A stretch of 64,000 nucleotides of DNA from an uncultured Bacteroidales bacterium (GCA_944325435.1 CALVAC010000002.1:1-64000); one strand, 5' to 3'. Counted from the first letter of the stretch, positions 27,528 through 36,878 are shown. Numbers and translations: made by a program. Notes: generated by a model not told the origin, from the sequence alone.

Positions 27528-29069
27528 TTATTTTGCGTATGCCACTGACCTTGTCTCCCGGATGACTGTAATCTTCACCTGTCCAGGGTAGACCATCTCT
27601 TCCTGTATCTTCTTTGCTATGTCTCCTGACAGAGCCTCTGCATCCTTGTCGCTCACCTGGTCTGCTCCGACAATCACCCTAAGCTCCCTTCCGGCCTGGA
27701 TGGCGTATGTCTTTGTGACACCCGGATATGACTTGGCAATGTTCTCCATATCCTGAAGTCTCTTGATATAGGATTCGATGACCTCCCTTCTTGCTCCAGG
27801 TCTGGCTCCGGAGATGGCATCTCCGACCATTACAAGAGGAGAGATTATGGATGTCATGTCTATCTCCTCATGATGTGCGCCGATTGCGTTGCATACTTCC
27901 GGTTTTTCCTTGTATTTCTCAGCGAGCTTCATACCGAGGATGGCGTGCGGAAGCTCCGGATCCTCATCCGACACCTTGCCTATGTCATGCAGCAGTCCGG
28001 CCCTCTTTGCGACTTTCGGGTTGAGCCCGAGCTCGGAAGCCATTGTCGCGCAGATGTTTGCGACTTCCCTGGAATGCTGCAGCAGGTTCTGTCCGTATGA
28101 TGAACGGTATTTCATACGGCCGATGAGTTTGACCAGTTCGATATGCATTCCGTGTATGCCAAGGTCAATGCAGGTCCTCTTACCGGTCTCCATGATTTCA
28201 TCCTCAAGCTGCTTCTGCACTTTTGCCACCACTTCCTCTATACGTGCCGGATGGATTCGTCCGTCCACAACAAGCTGATGCAGGGCAAGCCTAGCGACCT
28301 CGCGCCTTACTGGGTCGAAGGCTGACAGCAGAATGGCCTCCGGTGTGTCATCCACTACAATCTCGACTCCGGTAGCGGCTTCGAGTGCCCTGATGTTCCT
28401 TCCCTCGCGGCCTATGATGCGTCCCTTGATCTCATCGCTCTCTATGTTGAACACTGTCACTGCATTTTCTATCGCGGTCTCGGATGCGGTCCTCTGGATA
28501 GTGTTGATGACTATCCTTTTGGCCTCCTTGCCGGCGGTGAGCCTGGCTTCATCCATCACATCGTTTATGTATGACTGCGCCTGCGAACGGGCCTCGGCCT
28601 TCATATTCTCCATCAGCTGGTTCTTAGCCTCTGCCGCGCTCATCCCAGCGATGTTCTCGATCTGCTCTATCGCCTGGGCGCGGAGCCTGTCGTATTCCTC
28701 GGATTTCTTTGTCACGATTTCCACCTGTTTCTTCAGATTCTCGCGGATGGCATCGTTCTCCTTCTGTTTGCGGCCGAGTTCGGAATTCTGCTGGTTGAGG
28801 CTGTTCTCCTTCTGCCTGAGCCTGTTCTCTGTCTCGTGTATCTGGCTGTTCTTCTCGTTAATGTACTGTTCGTGCTCGCTCTTCAGCTGCAGGAATTTCT
28901 CCTTTGCCTGGAAAATCTTCTCCTGTTTTATCTTCTCCGCCTCAAGCAGCGCCTTTTCCAGAATCTCATCCTTCTGCCCCTTCAGCATAATCTTCCTTAC
29001 GGCAATGTAGCAGCCCAAGGCTACCACCGCCCCCAAGACCGCTGCGACAATATAGTATAGAATAGTCAT
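27528..29069 (-). CDS. rny: Ribonuclease Y
   Basis: RNase Y is a membrane-anchored endoribonuclease that starts mRNA decay. An N-terminal membrane segment ([20 protein letters not shown]) is followed by a long coiled coil (about 30-200). Then come a KH domain ([20 protein letters not shown]) and an HD domain with [11 protein letters not shown] and HHEEIDM. The 513-residue length is normal. It lies downstream of zapA and the probable 6S RNA on the same strand. Confidence 0.96.
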   Translation of the reverse strand: MTILYYIVAAVLGAVVALGCYIAVRKIMLKGQKDEILEKALLEAEKIKQEKIFQAKEKFLQLKSEHEQYINEKNSQIHETENRLRQKENSLNQQNSELGRKQKENDAIRENLKKQVEIVTKKSEEYDRLRAQAIEQIENIAGMSAAEAKNQLMENMKAEARSQAQSYINDVMDEARLTAGKEAKRIVINTIQRTASETAIENAVTVFNIESDEIKGRIIGREGRNIRALEAATGVEIVVDDTPEAILLSAFDPVRREVARLALHQLVVDGRIHPARIEEVVAKVQKQLEDEIMETGKRTCIDLGIHGMHIELVKLIGRMKYRSSYGQNLLQHSREVANICATMASELGLNPKVAKRAGLLHDIGKVSDEDPELPHAILGMKLAEKYKEKPEVCNAIGAHHEEIDMTSIISPLVMVGDAISGARPGARREVIESYIKRLQDMENIAKSYPGVTKTYAIQAGRELRVIVGADQVSDKDAEALSGDIAKKIQEEMVYPGQVKITVIRETRSVAYAK

Positions 29070-29117
29070 ATTTTGATAATAATAAATAGTTTAACTTCAA
29101 TTCCAGCGTGCGGATAT

Positions 29118-29319
29118 ACAAAAGACCGGTCAGCTGCGGAAGCCGGCCGGTCAGTTAGTAAAAAGCCGTTAGTCTGATTGACAGAAAATCTTAATATATA
29201 AGATTTGAGCTCCGAATGACAAGTTCAGACATCCTCCGTCCCGCAAAGCGGAATCCCCACAAGGGTCACATAGGTCCGTCTTCCCTTTTCGAGTAACTCG
29301 GTTACTTAATTGGTGTTGA
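29118..29319 (-). ncRNA. ssrS: Probable 6S RNA
   Basis: The 268-base gap between zapA and rny has no reading frame but has the layout of a small RNA gene on the minus strand. A promoter-like TTACTTTG (29324-29331) lies just before the start, about 200 bases of structured sequence follow, and a strong terminator ends it. Internal hairpins include GAGTAAC/GTTACT near the 5' end and CCGC/GCGG in the middle. The size and its position beside zapA match 6S RNA, which sequesters the housekeeping RNA polymerase. The 6S central bubble was not verified by folding, so identity rests on context. Confidence 0.55.
29119..29152 (-). terminator. Terminator of the small RNA before rny
   Basis: On the minus strand GACCGG (29147-29152) pairs with CCGGTC (29124-29129). 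The stem extends inwards through one mismatch to a further five pairs around a 5-base loop, and TTTTGT follows. It is the strongest hairpin in this interval and marks the 3' end of the small RNA. Confidence 0.7.
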
Positions 29320-29337
29320 TTTCAGCAAAGTAAGTAA

Positions 29338-29634
29338 CTAACGGCTCACTGTCAAAATATTTTCAAGATAACCATCGATCCCTTTCTGGAGCTCTTTGCT
29401 CTCTGTCTTTATGGACTCTATCTGCTGGATCAGGTTGACATTGCTTATGCCCTGGTTGAGAGCAACGAACGAGAGGATGTCAATCATGTCCTTTTTGGGA
29501 TAGCGGCTCTGGTAGGTGTCTATCATACTGTTCAGCATAGCCGCCGATTTCCTTATCTGCTCCTCCTGCTCCGGAGAACCCGACTTCAGGTCATATTCAC
29601 GACCGGCAATCCTGATTCGTATCTTCTGGTCCAT
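29338..29634 (-). CDS. zapA: Cell division protein ZapA
   Basis: ZapA binds and bundles FtsZ filaments at the division ring. The 98-residue protein has the N-terminal beta strand KIRIRIAGREYDLKSG, EEQIRKSAAMLN and a C-terminal helix (NQGISNVNLIQQIESIKTES) expected to form a coiled coil. The ATG at 29634 is chosen; the frame extends nine codons upstream into the preceding gene. It is 2 bases from a coiled-coil protein gene that is probably its partner. Confidence 0.88.
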   Translation of the reverse strand: MDQKIRIRIAGREYDLKSGSPEQEEQIRKSAAMLNSMIDTYQSRYPKKDMIDILSFVALNQGISNVNLIQQIESIKTESKELQKGIDGYLENILTVSR

Positions 29635-29636
29635 AT

Positions 29637-29909
29637 TCAGCCCTCCATCAGTGATATGCATCTGTCTATCTCCTTGATCAGCCTGTCAATGCTTTCTCTG
29701 GCTTTCCCTCCATCATTGGAGACCCCGAGAAATGCTCCTGAAAGCTTCAGGTTATCTATTCTTTTTTCTAACTCATCTATCTGCTTCCTGTAGTCTGCGT
29801 TCTGTGTCCTGAGCTGCCCGATTTCCTCTTTCAAGGATTTGTTCTCGACCTGTGCGGCTTCGTATGCCGATATCAGTCTTTCGACGCTTGCCTTAATGTC
29901 TTCGAGCAT
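29637..29909 (-). CDS. Small coiled-coil protein, ZapB-like
   Basis: This 90-residue protein is nearly all heptad-rich helix (ENKSLKEEIGQLRTQN, KQIDELEKRIDNLKL) with no membrane segment. It is the first gene of a unit with zapA. That context and the coiled coil suggest a ZapB-type role linking ZapA to the division machinery, but the sequence alone does not prove it. Confidence 0.7.
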   Translation of the reverse strand: MLEDIKASVERLISAYEAAQVENKSLKEEIGQLRTQNADYRKQIDELEKRIDNLKLSGAFLGVSNDGGKARESIDRLIKEIDRCISLMEG

Positions 29910-29935
29910 ATACAGGTATCCTTTAGACTACAGCG

Positions 29936-29966
29936 CAAAGATAGTTAAATTTCATTAATAATCAAA
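29936..29966 (-). promoter_or_regulatory. Complete Bacteroidetes promoter for the zapB-like/zapA unit
   Basis: On the minus strand TTTG (29963-29966) is followed after exactly 19 bases by TATCTTTG (29936-29943), a full match to the consensus. The -33 element lies inside the 3' end of the upstream oxidoreductase gene, so the zap unit has its own promoter separate from the Kor/Vor operon. Confidence 0.7.
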
Positions 29967-30496
29967 ACAGATTCACTACCTTTGACAATGGCATCCTCGT
30001 TGAGGGAAATCAGTTCGCTGTACCTTGCAGGAATGCATTTCTTGAGGCCTTTCCGCACATTCTCCATCTCCACAACCGGCCTTAACCGCAGGAATGCCCC
30101 CAGCACTGCCATATTGTACACTTTCGAGTTGCCGACACCGGCAGCGACATCAATCGCATTTATCTGAGCCACGGTGATGTCTTTTCTCTCGGGATGCCGG
30201 GTGATGCCGCTCGGGTCATAGAGCAGCAGCCCTCCGGCCTTGACCGTCTTCTCGAATTTGTCCATGGATTGCTGGTTGAGGATTATCGCAGTGTCGTATT
30301 TCGTCACTATAGGCGAGCCTATCTTCTTGTCGCTCAATATGACACATACATTGGCCGTGCCTCCCCGCATTTCCGGACCGTATGACGGCATCCAGGTCAC
30401 TTCCATATCCTGCATTATTGCGGAATATGCCAGCACCTTTCCCATGGAAAGCACTCCCTGCCCGCCGAACCCGGCTATGATTATCTCTTCTTTCAT
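29945..30496 (-). CDS. 2-oxoacid:ferredoxin oxidoreductase, gamma subunit
   Basis: This is the fourth gene of a four-subunit Kor/Vor-type enzyme that decarboxylates a 2-oxoacid to an acyl-CoA and reduces ferredoxin. The 183-residue protein starts with IIAGFGGQGVLSMGK, the hallmark of the gamma subunit, followed by SYGPEMRGGTANV. It is separated from the beta gene by 40 bases that hold a dispersed repeat. Whether the substrate is 2-oxoglutarate or a branched-chain 2-oxoacid is not resolved. Confidence 0.92.
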   Translation of the reverse strand: MKEEIIIAGFGGQGVLSMGKVLAYSAIMQDMEVTWMPSYGPEMRGGTANVCVILSDKKIGSPIVTKYDTAIILNQQSMDKFEKTVKAGGLLLYDPSGITRHPERKDITVAQINAIDVAAGVGNSKVYNMAVLGAFLRLRPVVEMENVRKGLKKCIPARYSELISLNEDAIVKGSESVLIINEI

Positions 30497-30512
30497 GTTG
30501 TTCTCTTTTATA

Positions 30513-30535
30513 AGATTGCTTCGCTCGGAATGACA
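30513..30535. repeat. Copy of a dispersed short repeat in the operon gap
   Basis: These 23 bases end in CTTCGCTCGGAATGACA and fill most of the gap between the beta and gamma genes. They share the core CTTCG-TC-GGA-TGACA with the repeats at 51814-51904. A weaker relative (GAGCTCCGAATGACA) lies at 29207-29221 within the small RNA region. Confidence 0.5.
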
Positions 30536-30536
30536 T

Positions 30537-31304
30537 TTATTTCAGTACATCCTTTATGTCGCCGATAGGGTATTTCTTGAACATGTTCTCCACCATCCAG
30601 CTGTTCGCAGCCACAGGACTCATTTTCCAGCCGGAATTGCACGTCGATACGATTTCGACGAAAGACAGGCCGATGTTCTTCTCGCTGTATTCAAAGGCCT
30701 TGCGGATGGCGCTCTTCGCCTTGCGTACGGCAGCGGCGGTGTGCACTGACTGGCGCGTGATGTATGCGGTTCCGTCAAGGTGCGATATCATATCCGCTAT
30801 GACCATCGGGAATCCGTTGAGCCTTGGGTCCCTTCCGTATGGGGTTGTAGAGGTCTTCATACCGATGAGTGTGGTAGGAGCCATCTGGCCGCCGGTCATT
30901 CCGTATATGCCGTTGTTGATGAATATGACCACGATATTCTCTCCCCGGCTGCAGGCATGGATTATTTCAGCCGTGCCGATGGATGCAAGGTCTCCATCCC
31001 CTTGGTATGTGAATACGTGCTTGTCCGGGCAGAGTCTCTTGGTCGCGGATGCGAGTGCAGGTGCACGGCCGTGGGCAGCCTCTTCCCAGTCAATGTCTAT
31101 GTAATTGTATGCGAATACGGAACATCCTACCGGAGATATGCCGATGGTGGATTCCTGTATTCCCATCTCGTCGATGACTTCTGCAATCAGCTTGTGGACT
31201 GTCCCGTGCGAACATCCAGGGCAGTAGTGCATGACATTGTCGGTAATCAGCGCCGGCTTCCTGTAGACGATGTTCTCCGGTCTCTTTATTTCTGCTATAT
31301 CCAT
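30537..31304 (-). CDS. 2-oxoacid:ferredoxin oxidoreductase, beta subunit
   Basis: The thiamine pyrophosphate-binding subunit. The 255-residue protein shows MHYCPGCSHGTVHKLIAEV near the N-terminus, the TPP motif core GDGDLASIGTAEI and the Mg-binding NNGIYGMTGGQ. It lies 6 bases from the alpha gene. In the complex, TPP on this chain attacks the 2-oxoacid and electrons pass to the ferredoxin-like subunit. Confidence 0.94.
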   Translation of the reverse strand: MDIAEIKRPENIVYRKPALITDNVMHYCPGCSHGTVHKLIAEVIDEMGIQESTIGISPVGCSVFAYNYIDIDWEEAAHGRAPALASATKRLCPDKHVFTYQGDGDLASIGTAEIIHACSRGENIVVIFINNGIYGMTGGQMAPTTLIGMKTSTTPYGRDPRLNGFPMVIADMISHLDGTAYITRQSVHTAAAVRKAKSAIRKAFEYSEKNIGLSFVEIVSTCNSGWKMSPVAANSWMVENMFKKYPIGDIKDVLK

Positions 31305-31310
31305 GACCCT

Positions 31311-32393
31311 TTATTTCAGATTGTTGAATTTTTTAAAGGCATCCACTATCTCCTCCGGGGTGAAAATGTTGCCTCCCTGTCTGCCGTAGAATCCCACCGG
31401 ACATCTGCCCTCGACGGCAAGGCGGACATCCGTGACCATCTGTCCGAGATTCAGCTCGATGCTCATGACGCTCTTCATCCTGGCGGAGAGTTCGCTGACC
31501 CTCGTGAATGGATAAGGATAGAGGGTCACGGGCCTCAGGAGCCCGGCCTTGATGCCGTCCTGCCTGAGCTCATCAACGGCAGCCTCGCAGATACGGGATG
31601 CACATCCGAACGCGACGAAAAGATATTCTGCATCTTCTGTCAGGTATTCGATGTACTTCACTTCCTTCGCCTCGATTTCGGCGTATTTGCGGGACAGCTT
31701 CTGGTTGAACACCTCCTGGATGTCCGAGTCGAGTGAGAGCGAGGTTATGATGTTGCGTGGTCTGCCTGCCGTTTTGCCTGTAGTCGCCCACGGGGCATCC
31801 CTGAGGATATCTTCCGCGGTGCGTCTTGGCTTCACGGGGTGCATCTCCACCTTTTCCATCATCTGTCCGATGATGCCGTCCGCAAGAATGATCACCGGGT
31901 TGCGGTATCTGAACGCGAGATCAAAACCCCAGTCGACGAAATCGTACATGTCTTGTGCTGATGCAGGGGCGATGACGATATTGTGGAAGTCCCCGTGACC
32001 TCCGCCCTTGACAATCATGTCGTAGTCGCTCTGGCTCGGCTGGATAGTGCCCAGTCCTGGGCCTCCGCGCATCACGTCCACAATAACGCAGGGCAGTTCC
32101 GCCCCGGCCATGTAGCTTATCCCTTCGCACATCAGGCTCACTCCCGGGCTGCTGGAAGATGTCATTACCTTTTTGCCGCAGCATGCACCTCCATATATCA
32201 TATTGACAGCGGATGTCTCGCTTTCGGCCTGCAGCACGACCATCCCGGAAGTCTCCCACGGCTTTTCTTTCATCAGTGTCTCCATCACTTCAGACTGTGG
32301 GGTGATAGGGTAGCCGAAATACCCGTCCACACCGTTGCGTATTGCCGATATGGCAATAGCCTCGTTTCCTTTCATCAAGATTTTCTCTGCCAT
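31311..32393 (-). CDS. 2-oxoacid:ferredoxin oxidoreductase, alpha subunit
   Basis: This 360-residue subunit contains the pyrimidine-binding domain GNEAIAISAIRNGVDGYFGY with PITPQSEV, and the CoA-related C-terminal domain (MKSVMSIELNLGQM). GGPGLGTIQPSQSDY is a typical family stretch. It is 5 bases from the delta gene. The split delta-alpha-beta-gamma layout fits the Kor/Vor type rather than a fused pyruvate:ferredoxin oxidoreductase. Confidence 0.94.
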   Translation of the reverse strand: MAEKILMKGNEAIAISAIRNGVDGYFGYPITPQSEVMETLMKEKPWETSGMVVLQAESETSAVNMIYGGACCGKKVMTSSSSPGVSLMCEGISYMAGAELPCVIVDVMRGGPGLGTIQPSQSDYDMIVKGGGHGDFHNIVIAPASAQDMYDFVDWGFDLAFRYRNPVIILADGIIGQMMEKVEMHPVKPRRTAEDILRDAPWATTGKTAGRPRNIITSLSLDSDIQEVFNQKLSRKYAEIEAKEVKYIEYLTEDAEYLFVAFGCASRICEAAVDELRQDGIKAGLLRPVTLYPYPFTRVSELSARMKSVMSIELNLGQMVTDVRLAVEGRCPVGFYGRQGGNIFTPEEIVDAFKKFNNLK

Positions 32394-32398
32394 GTCAG

Positions 32399-32617
32399 CT
32401 ATATTTTTACTCTGTATACAGTGATTACCGAGTCGGGGCAGACCAAAGCGCAGGCACTGCAGCCAATGCAGGCGTCCCCGATCATTTCGGCATAGTTATA
32501 ACCCTTGCTGTTTACCATCCTTGACAGCCGGATGCTTCCGGTGGGACAGTTGGCCACGCACACACCACAGCCTTTGCAGTGAGGCGCATCAATCTCTATT
32601 GCTCCCTTGAATGCCAT
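32399..32617 (-). CDS. 2-oxoacid:ferredoxin oxidoreductase, delta (ferredoxin) subunit
   Basis: A 72-residue protein with two 4Fe-4S motifs, CKGCGVCVANCP and CIGCSACALVCP. It is the first gene of the operon and carries electrons from the TPP site to free ferredoxin. A -7 box lies 31 bases upstream. Confidence 0.93.
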   Translation of the reverse strand: MAFKGAIEIDAPHCKGCGVCVANCPTGSIRLSRMVNSKGYNYAEMIGDACIGCSACALVCPDSVITVYRVKI

Positions 32618-32647
32618 CAGAAATGAAAATTAAACTGTAAAACGCTC

Positions 32648-32655
32648 CAAAAATA
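32648..32655 (-). promoter_or_regulatory. -7 box for the Kor/Vor operon
   Basis: The minus strand reads TATTTTTG, matching TAnnTTTG, 31 bases upstream of the ATG at 32617. No -33 element was found at 19-21 bases. Confidence 0.45.
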
Positions 32656-32690
32656 CAAAATATTGCGATAATTTGACAGAAAAAATTAAC

Positions 32691-32698
32691 TATCTTTG
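32691..32698 (+). promoter_or_regulatory. -7 box for the MTA/SAH deaminase gene
   Basis: TATCTTTG matches TAnnTTTG, 11 bases upstream of the ATG at 32709. TTTG at 32672-32675 is only 15 bases away, shorter than the standard spacing. Such a short leader is common in this group. Confidence 0.45.
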
Positions 32699-32708
32699 AA
32701 AAATCAAT

Positions 32709-33989
32709 ATGATGACTATGGGAGCGATATTGTTGAAAAATATACTGCTGGATGGACAACCATCGGACATATATGTCGACAACGGGCTGGTATGCAATGT
32801 CGTCAGTGCGGGTGCCACGTTGAGTGCGGAAATGCCCGCCGGAACCTTGATCATGGACTGCACCGGCAAGGTGGCGGTACCGGGATTCGTCAACATGCAT
32901 ACTCATGCGGCGATGTCGCTGATGCGCGGACTCGGAGAAGATATGCTGTTCCGGGACTGGATAGACAGGATATGGAATGTAGAGTCCAGGATAGATGATG
33001 AGTATGTCTACTGGGGAACGAAAGTGGCGTGTATCGAGATGCTCAAGACCGGTACGGTCGCTTTCAATGACCATTACTGGTTTTCTCCGGCGGGGCACAG
33101 GGCGGCGTCGGAGATGGGGCTGCGTCCGGTGGTCTCGTATGTCGTGATTGACAGGAACAGCCCCGGGGAGGCTGCCCGCGAGAAGGAACAGCTGCAGAGG
33201 ATGTACGAGGAGTCTCTCCGCTGGGAGCCGCATTCCTTTGCAGCAGGATTCCATGCCATATATTCGGTCAGTGAGGAAATGATAGTCTGGACTGCGGAAT
33301 TCGCCAGGAGCCACGGGCTCAAGCTGCATTTCCATCTGTCCGAGACAGAGGATGAGGTAAGGGAGTGCAGACGGATGCGCGGCCTGTCTCCGGTACAGTA
33401 TCTCGACCGTCTCGGGGTGCTCGGCCCCGATGCCATCGCTGCGCACACCCTGTGGCTGGATGAGAGTGACATTGAAATCCTCGGAAGAAGGAAGGTGAAC
33501 TGTGTACACAATATAAACTCCAATCTCAAGCTTGCATCGGGGTACAGGTTCCGATATACCGAACTGAGGGATGCCGGGGCGAATGTCTGCATAGGTACCG
33601 ACGGATGTGCCTCATCCAACAATATGGATATGCTGGAGGCGATGAAGACATCAGCCATCGTGCAGAAGGCGTGGAGAGGAGACCCTTCTTCGATGCCTCT
33701 ATGCGAACTGATGGACATGGCCACAGTAAACGGGGCGAAGGCTCTCGGGTTAGGCACATGGAAGATAAGGGAAGGGGACAGTGCGGACATTTTGATTGTG
33801 GATACCGGAAGTTCTTTCTTCCTTTCGGATGCCCCGTTCCTTGCCAATTTCATATATTCCGCCCACAGTGACTGCATCTCATCTGTGATAAGCAGGGGAA
33901 GGCTGGTCATGAAGGACAGAAAGGTAGAGGGAGAGGAGGAAATCCTTGAGAATGCCAGGAGGATATTGAAGAAGGCAGCCCTGAATTGA
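32709..33989 (+). CDS. mtaD: Amidohydrolase, MTA/SAH deaminase family
   Basis: This metal-dependent amidohydrolase resembles 5-methylthioadenosine / S-adenosylhomocysteine deaminases. The metal ligands are seen in [33 protein letters not shown] and [30 protein letters not shown] is also typical. The 426-residue length is normal. The neighbouring purine nucleoside phosphorylase (20 bases on) can split the resulting inosine-type nucleoside, which supports a purine/methionine salvage role. Other amidohydrolase substrates cannot be excluded. Confidence 0.85.
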   Translation: MMTMGAILLKNILLDGQPSDIYVDNGLVCNVVSAGATLSAEMPAGTLIMDCTGKVAVPGFVNMHTHAAMSLMRGLGEDMLFRDWIDRIWNVESRIDDEYVYWGTKVACIEMLKTGTVAFNDHYWFSPAGHRAASEMGLRPVVSYVVIDRNSPGEAAREKEQLQRMYEESLRWEPHSFAAGFHAIYSVSEEMIVWTAEFARSHGLKLHFHLSETEDEVRECRRMRGLSPVQYLDRLGVLGPDAIAAHTLWLDESDIEILGRRKVNCVHNINSNLKLASGYRFRYTELRDAGANVCIGTDGCASSNNMDMLEAMKTSAIVQKAWRGDPSSMPLCELMDMATVNGAKALGLGTWKIREGDSADILIVDTGSSFFLSDAPFLANFIYSAHSDCISSVISRGRLVMKDRKVEGEEEILENARRILKKAALN

Positions 33990-34009
33990 AATCTTTAAAA
34001 CTGAAGATA

Positions 34010-34837
34010 ATGGATCCAAGAACAGAAAAGATCAGCAATGCCGCGGCTTTCGTGGCATCAAGACTCGGTGGGCGTGTGCCGGTGGCCGGCATAGTGCTCG
34101 GAAGCGGACTCGGCAAACTGGCTGACAGGATCGCCGACCCTGTCGTGATACCGTATAAGGATATTCCCGGTTTCCCTGTCTCCACGGCCATAGGACACAA
34201 GGGCAATTTCATCGCAGGAGAACTGGGGGGCAGATTCGTGGTGGCGATGCAGGGCCGTTTCCATTATTATGAAGGGTATCCGATGGATCTGGTCACCTTG
34301 CCGATACGTGTCATGAAAGTCCTTGGAATCAGCTATCTTTTCGTGTCGAATGCTGCCGGAGGGGTCAATTTCGACTACCGGATCGGTGACCTTATGATAA
34401 TCAGGGACCATATAAACCTGCTCCCGAACCCTCTGGTCGGGAAGAATCTGGATGACTTCGGCCCGCGCTTCCCGGACATGACAAGGCCGTACGACCCTGA
34501 ACTCATAAGGAAGGCTGAACTGGTCGCGTCCGGTCTCAACCTGATGTTGCGGAAAGGGGTGTATCTTGCAGGGACAGGCCCGTCGTACGAGACGCCGGCT
34601 GAATATAGGTATTTCAGGTTGATAGGTGCCGATGCGGTCGGAATGTCCACGATACCGGAGGTGATAGTCGCACGTCATTCCGGCATTCCCGTGTTCGGTA
34701 TGTCAGTCATAACCAACGAGGCGCATGATGACTATGCGGAGGACTATGTGAATGATGGTGATGCTGTGGTCAGGGCCGCAGATGCGGCGGCCGACAGGAT
34801 GACAGAGATTTTCACCCGTATGATAGAGACTCTGTAG
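34010..34837 (+). CDS. Purine nucleoside phosphorylase
   Basis: The trimeric-type (class II) enzyme phosphorolyses purine nucleosides to a base and ribose-1-phosphate. It shows [15 protein letters not shown] (phosphate loop), [33 protein letters not shown] and [14 protein letters not shown] with [12 protein letters not shown]. The 275-residue length from the ATG at 34010 is typical. The frame reaches back to a TTG that overlaps the deaminase stop. Confidence 0.93.
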   Translation: MDPRTEKISNAAAFVASRLGGRVPVAGIVLGSGLGKLADRIADPVVIPYKDIPGFPVSTAIGHKGNFIAGELGGRFVVAMQGRFHYYEGYPMDLVTLPIRVMKVLGISYLFVSNAAGGVNFDYRIGDLMIIRDHINLLPNPLVGKNLDDFGPRFPDMTRPYDPELIRKAELVASGLNLMLRKGVYLAGTGPSYETPAEYRYFRLIGADAVGMSTIPEVIVARHSGIPVFGMSVITNEAHDDYAEDYVNDGDAVVRAADAAADRMTEIFTRMIETL

Positions 34838-34864
34838 CTGCCCGTATATCGGTGATATGCAGTG

Positions 34865-34888
34865 ACCCGTACTCACCAGAGTACGGGT
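34865..34888. terminator. Perfect hairpin between convergent genes
   Basis: ACCCGTACTC (34865-34874) pairs perfectly with GAGTACGGGT (34879-34888) around a 4-base loop. It overlaps the last codons of the arginine deiminase gene. No T run follows on either strand, so it may stall or protect the mRNA 3' ends rather than act as a classical terminator. Confidence 0.45.
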
Positions 34889-36135
34889 TCACGTACAAGC
34901 GGCATTGTCATACATCTTGCCCCGCCGCCACCTCTCGGAAGTTCGGAGCCTGCGATTGTAATGGCGCATCTGCCTCCGATTTCTTTCTTGCCTGAGATTA
35001 TCTCATCTGCGGGGATTATTCTGAACCCGTTGCTGTCCAGTGCTTCAAGAGTGTGGATGTTGCGTGCATAAGTGATGATCTGGCCGGGTGCTATGCAGAA
35101 GGAGTTCGCTCCGCTGTGCCATTGTTCCCTCTCCTGGTCCCATTCGTCATCTCCTCCGCAGATGACCGGACGCAGGTCGATGCCGAGTTTCCCCAGTGCC
35201 TTGAGGATGTTGTCTTCCTGCCTTATGGATTTGACCTTGCCATCAGCTATACCTATGCAGATTGTGCGGTATTGTGCGCTGTGCAGGACAAGCGGTTCGA
35301 ATACCATGCATGTGTCCACATCCAGCATGGTGAACACCATATCGAGATGGATGAAGGATTCCGGGGAATGCGGCAGCTGCTGGACAATGACATTGAATTT
35401 CCCTTCCGGATGTCTGCGGATGAACTGTTCCATCATATAGTCTATCCCCTGTGACGATGTCCGGATACCGTTGCCGAGGAGAAGCACATCATCCCTGATT
35501 ACAAGTATGTCCCCACCCTCCATCGTGACCCTGGAGTCTTCCGAATGGCATACATTGGCATCCGTCACGTGGCAATCGAAACACCCGCTGTATCTGTAGA
35601 TGGCATCCATTATGACGGATTCCCTCATCCGGACCCGGTTGGCCATCCTGCAGACCAGGACGCTGTCGCCGTGGGTGACAGCTGCATCCCTCGTGAAATA
35701 GAAATTGTACAGAGGATACAGGGCGTAATACTCATCTTTCAGATATGCCGTAAGCGTGTTTATCTCGGCAGGAAGGCCTTCGATGAGAGCCTTGGCCAGG
35801 GACTCGGAATCCATCTCCATCAGTCTCCCGTAGTACTGCACGGCGTTTTCGCTCCTGCAGATCCTGCTGACCAGTTCCTCTCTCCTGTCAGGCCTGTCCA
35901 GGACCTTGACAAGCAGAGGTCTCACCTCGAATATCCTGGACACTTTCGAGAGCACTCCATACAGCTGGGCATATTCCTTCTGCGCTATAGCGAGATTGAG
36001 GATGTCGCTGTATAGCGCCCTCTGCACATTGCCAGGTGTCATGTTCTCGACTTCAGCCCCCGGAGTGTGGAGCATAACGGCGCCAAGTCTGCCGATTTCT
36101 GATGAGATGTCTATTTTGAGAGCCTGTTCCATCAT
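34873..36135 (-). CDS. arcA: Arginine deiminase
   Basis: The enzyme hydrolyses arginine to citrulline and ammonia. The guanidino-modifying fold is shown by MEGGDILVIRDD, GNGIRTSSQGID, HLDMVFTMLD and the C-terminal catalytic Cys region HSGANSFCIAPGQIITYARN, with GGGGARCMTMPL at the end. The 420-residue length is normal. No ornithine carbamoyltransferase or carbamate kinase is nearby, so an energy-yielding pathway is not shown here. Its start overlaps the TerB-DnaJ gene by 4 bases. Confidence 0.93.
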   Translation of the reverse strand: MMEQALKIDISSEIGRLGAVMLHTPGAEVENMTPGNVQRALYSDILNLAIAQKEYAQLYGVLSKVSRIFEVRPLLVKVLDRPDRREELVSRICRSENAVQYYGRLMEMDSESLAKALIEGLPAEINTLTAYLKDEYYALYPLYNFYFTRDAAVTHGDSVLVCRMANRVRMRESVIMDAIYRYSGCFDCHVTDANVCHSEDSRVTMEGGDILVIRDDVLLLGNGIRTSSQGIDYMMEQFIRRHPEGKFNVIVQQLPHSPESFIHLDMVFTMLDVDTCMVFEPLVLHSAQYRTICIGIADGKVKSIRQEDNILKALGKLGIDLRPVICGGDDEWDQEREQWHSGANSFCIAPGQIITYARNIHTLEALDSNGFRIIPADEIISGKKEIGGRCAITIAGSELPRGGGGARCMTMPLVREPVLW

Positions 36136-36857
36136 TTTATGCCTCTTCCCTTTTTCAGATAGTCGTATGCGTCTTTCACTGCCCTGAACTTTTCTTCGCC
36201 TGCCTTCTTCACATCTTCCCCGAGACCGGCCAGTTTGTCAGGGTGGTATCTCATAGCCATTTTCCTGTAGGCGCTCTTGATCTCGTCATCTGTGGCCGAT
36301 GGCTCTATTCCGAGAGCCTTGTATGCCCAAGTCGAATCGCTCTGCCTTGTGTACGGTGCGCGGATGGCGTCGAAGTCGATGTGCGAGATGCCGAAAATCC
36401 CGGCGATGCGCTGCAGCAGCGCAAGTTCCTGAGGATTCACCTCCCCGTCTGCGTATGCGATCTGGAACAGGATGTGCAGCAGTTCCAGCTTGGAGGAGTA
36501 GTTCATGTTCCGGTCGATCTGTCTGGCGACTTCGGTCTCGTCGATATTCTGTGAAAGGAGCCTGTCGAGGATGTTCATTGCATCGTCGGTCTCCTGTCTT
36601 CCGAAGTTCGCGTTGAGGATTCTTCTGACTGTTGCCAGCTCCGAGGCTTTCACGGTGCCGTCAGCCTTTATTATGCACGCGATCAGAACCAGGAGGCTCA
36701 TCTTGAAGTCTCCTGCAGCAGTGTGTCTCCTCCTGCTTTGTCCTTCGGTCTTGTCATCTGTGTCGAAGAGCGAGCCGAGGGCGAACCCGATCAGTGCCCC
36801 TATCGGGCCGCCGAATGCCCAGCCGAGCCCTCCACCTATCCATTTTGCGTATTTCAT
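36132..36857 (-). CDS. TerB-like and DnaJ domain protein (DjlA-like)
   Basis: The N-terminus is a glycine-rich hydrophobic segment (GGGLGWAFGGPIGALIGFAL) that may insert in a membrane. It is followed by a TerB-like helical domain (about 50-150, SLLVLIACIIKADG and LFQIAYADGEVNPQE) and a C-terminal J domain with MRYHPDKL. The HPD motif is needed to stimulate DnaK ATPase. This is the DjlA arrangement. Its link with arginine deiminase is probably positional only. Confidence 0.88.
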   Translation of the reverse strand: MKYAKWIGGGLGWAFGGPIGALIGFALGSLFDTDDKTEGQSRRRHTAAGDFKMSLLVLIACIIKADGTVKASELATVRRILNANFGRQETDDAMNILDRLLSQNIDETEVARQIDRNMNYSSKLELLHILFQIAYADGEVNPQELALLQRIAGIFGISHIDFDAIRAPYTRQSDSTWAYKALGIEPSATDDEIKSAYRKMAMRYHPDKLAGLGEDVKKAGEEKFRAVKDAYDYLKKGRGIK

Positions 36858-36878
36858 TGCGATATGTCAGTTTCTTGT

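Noticed and set aside
32589..33509. Minus-strand reading frame of 306 codons opposite the MTA/SAH deaminase
   Set aside because: It overlaps the divergent promoters and the deaminase gene; His/Pro/Arg-rich composition typical of antisense frames.
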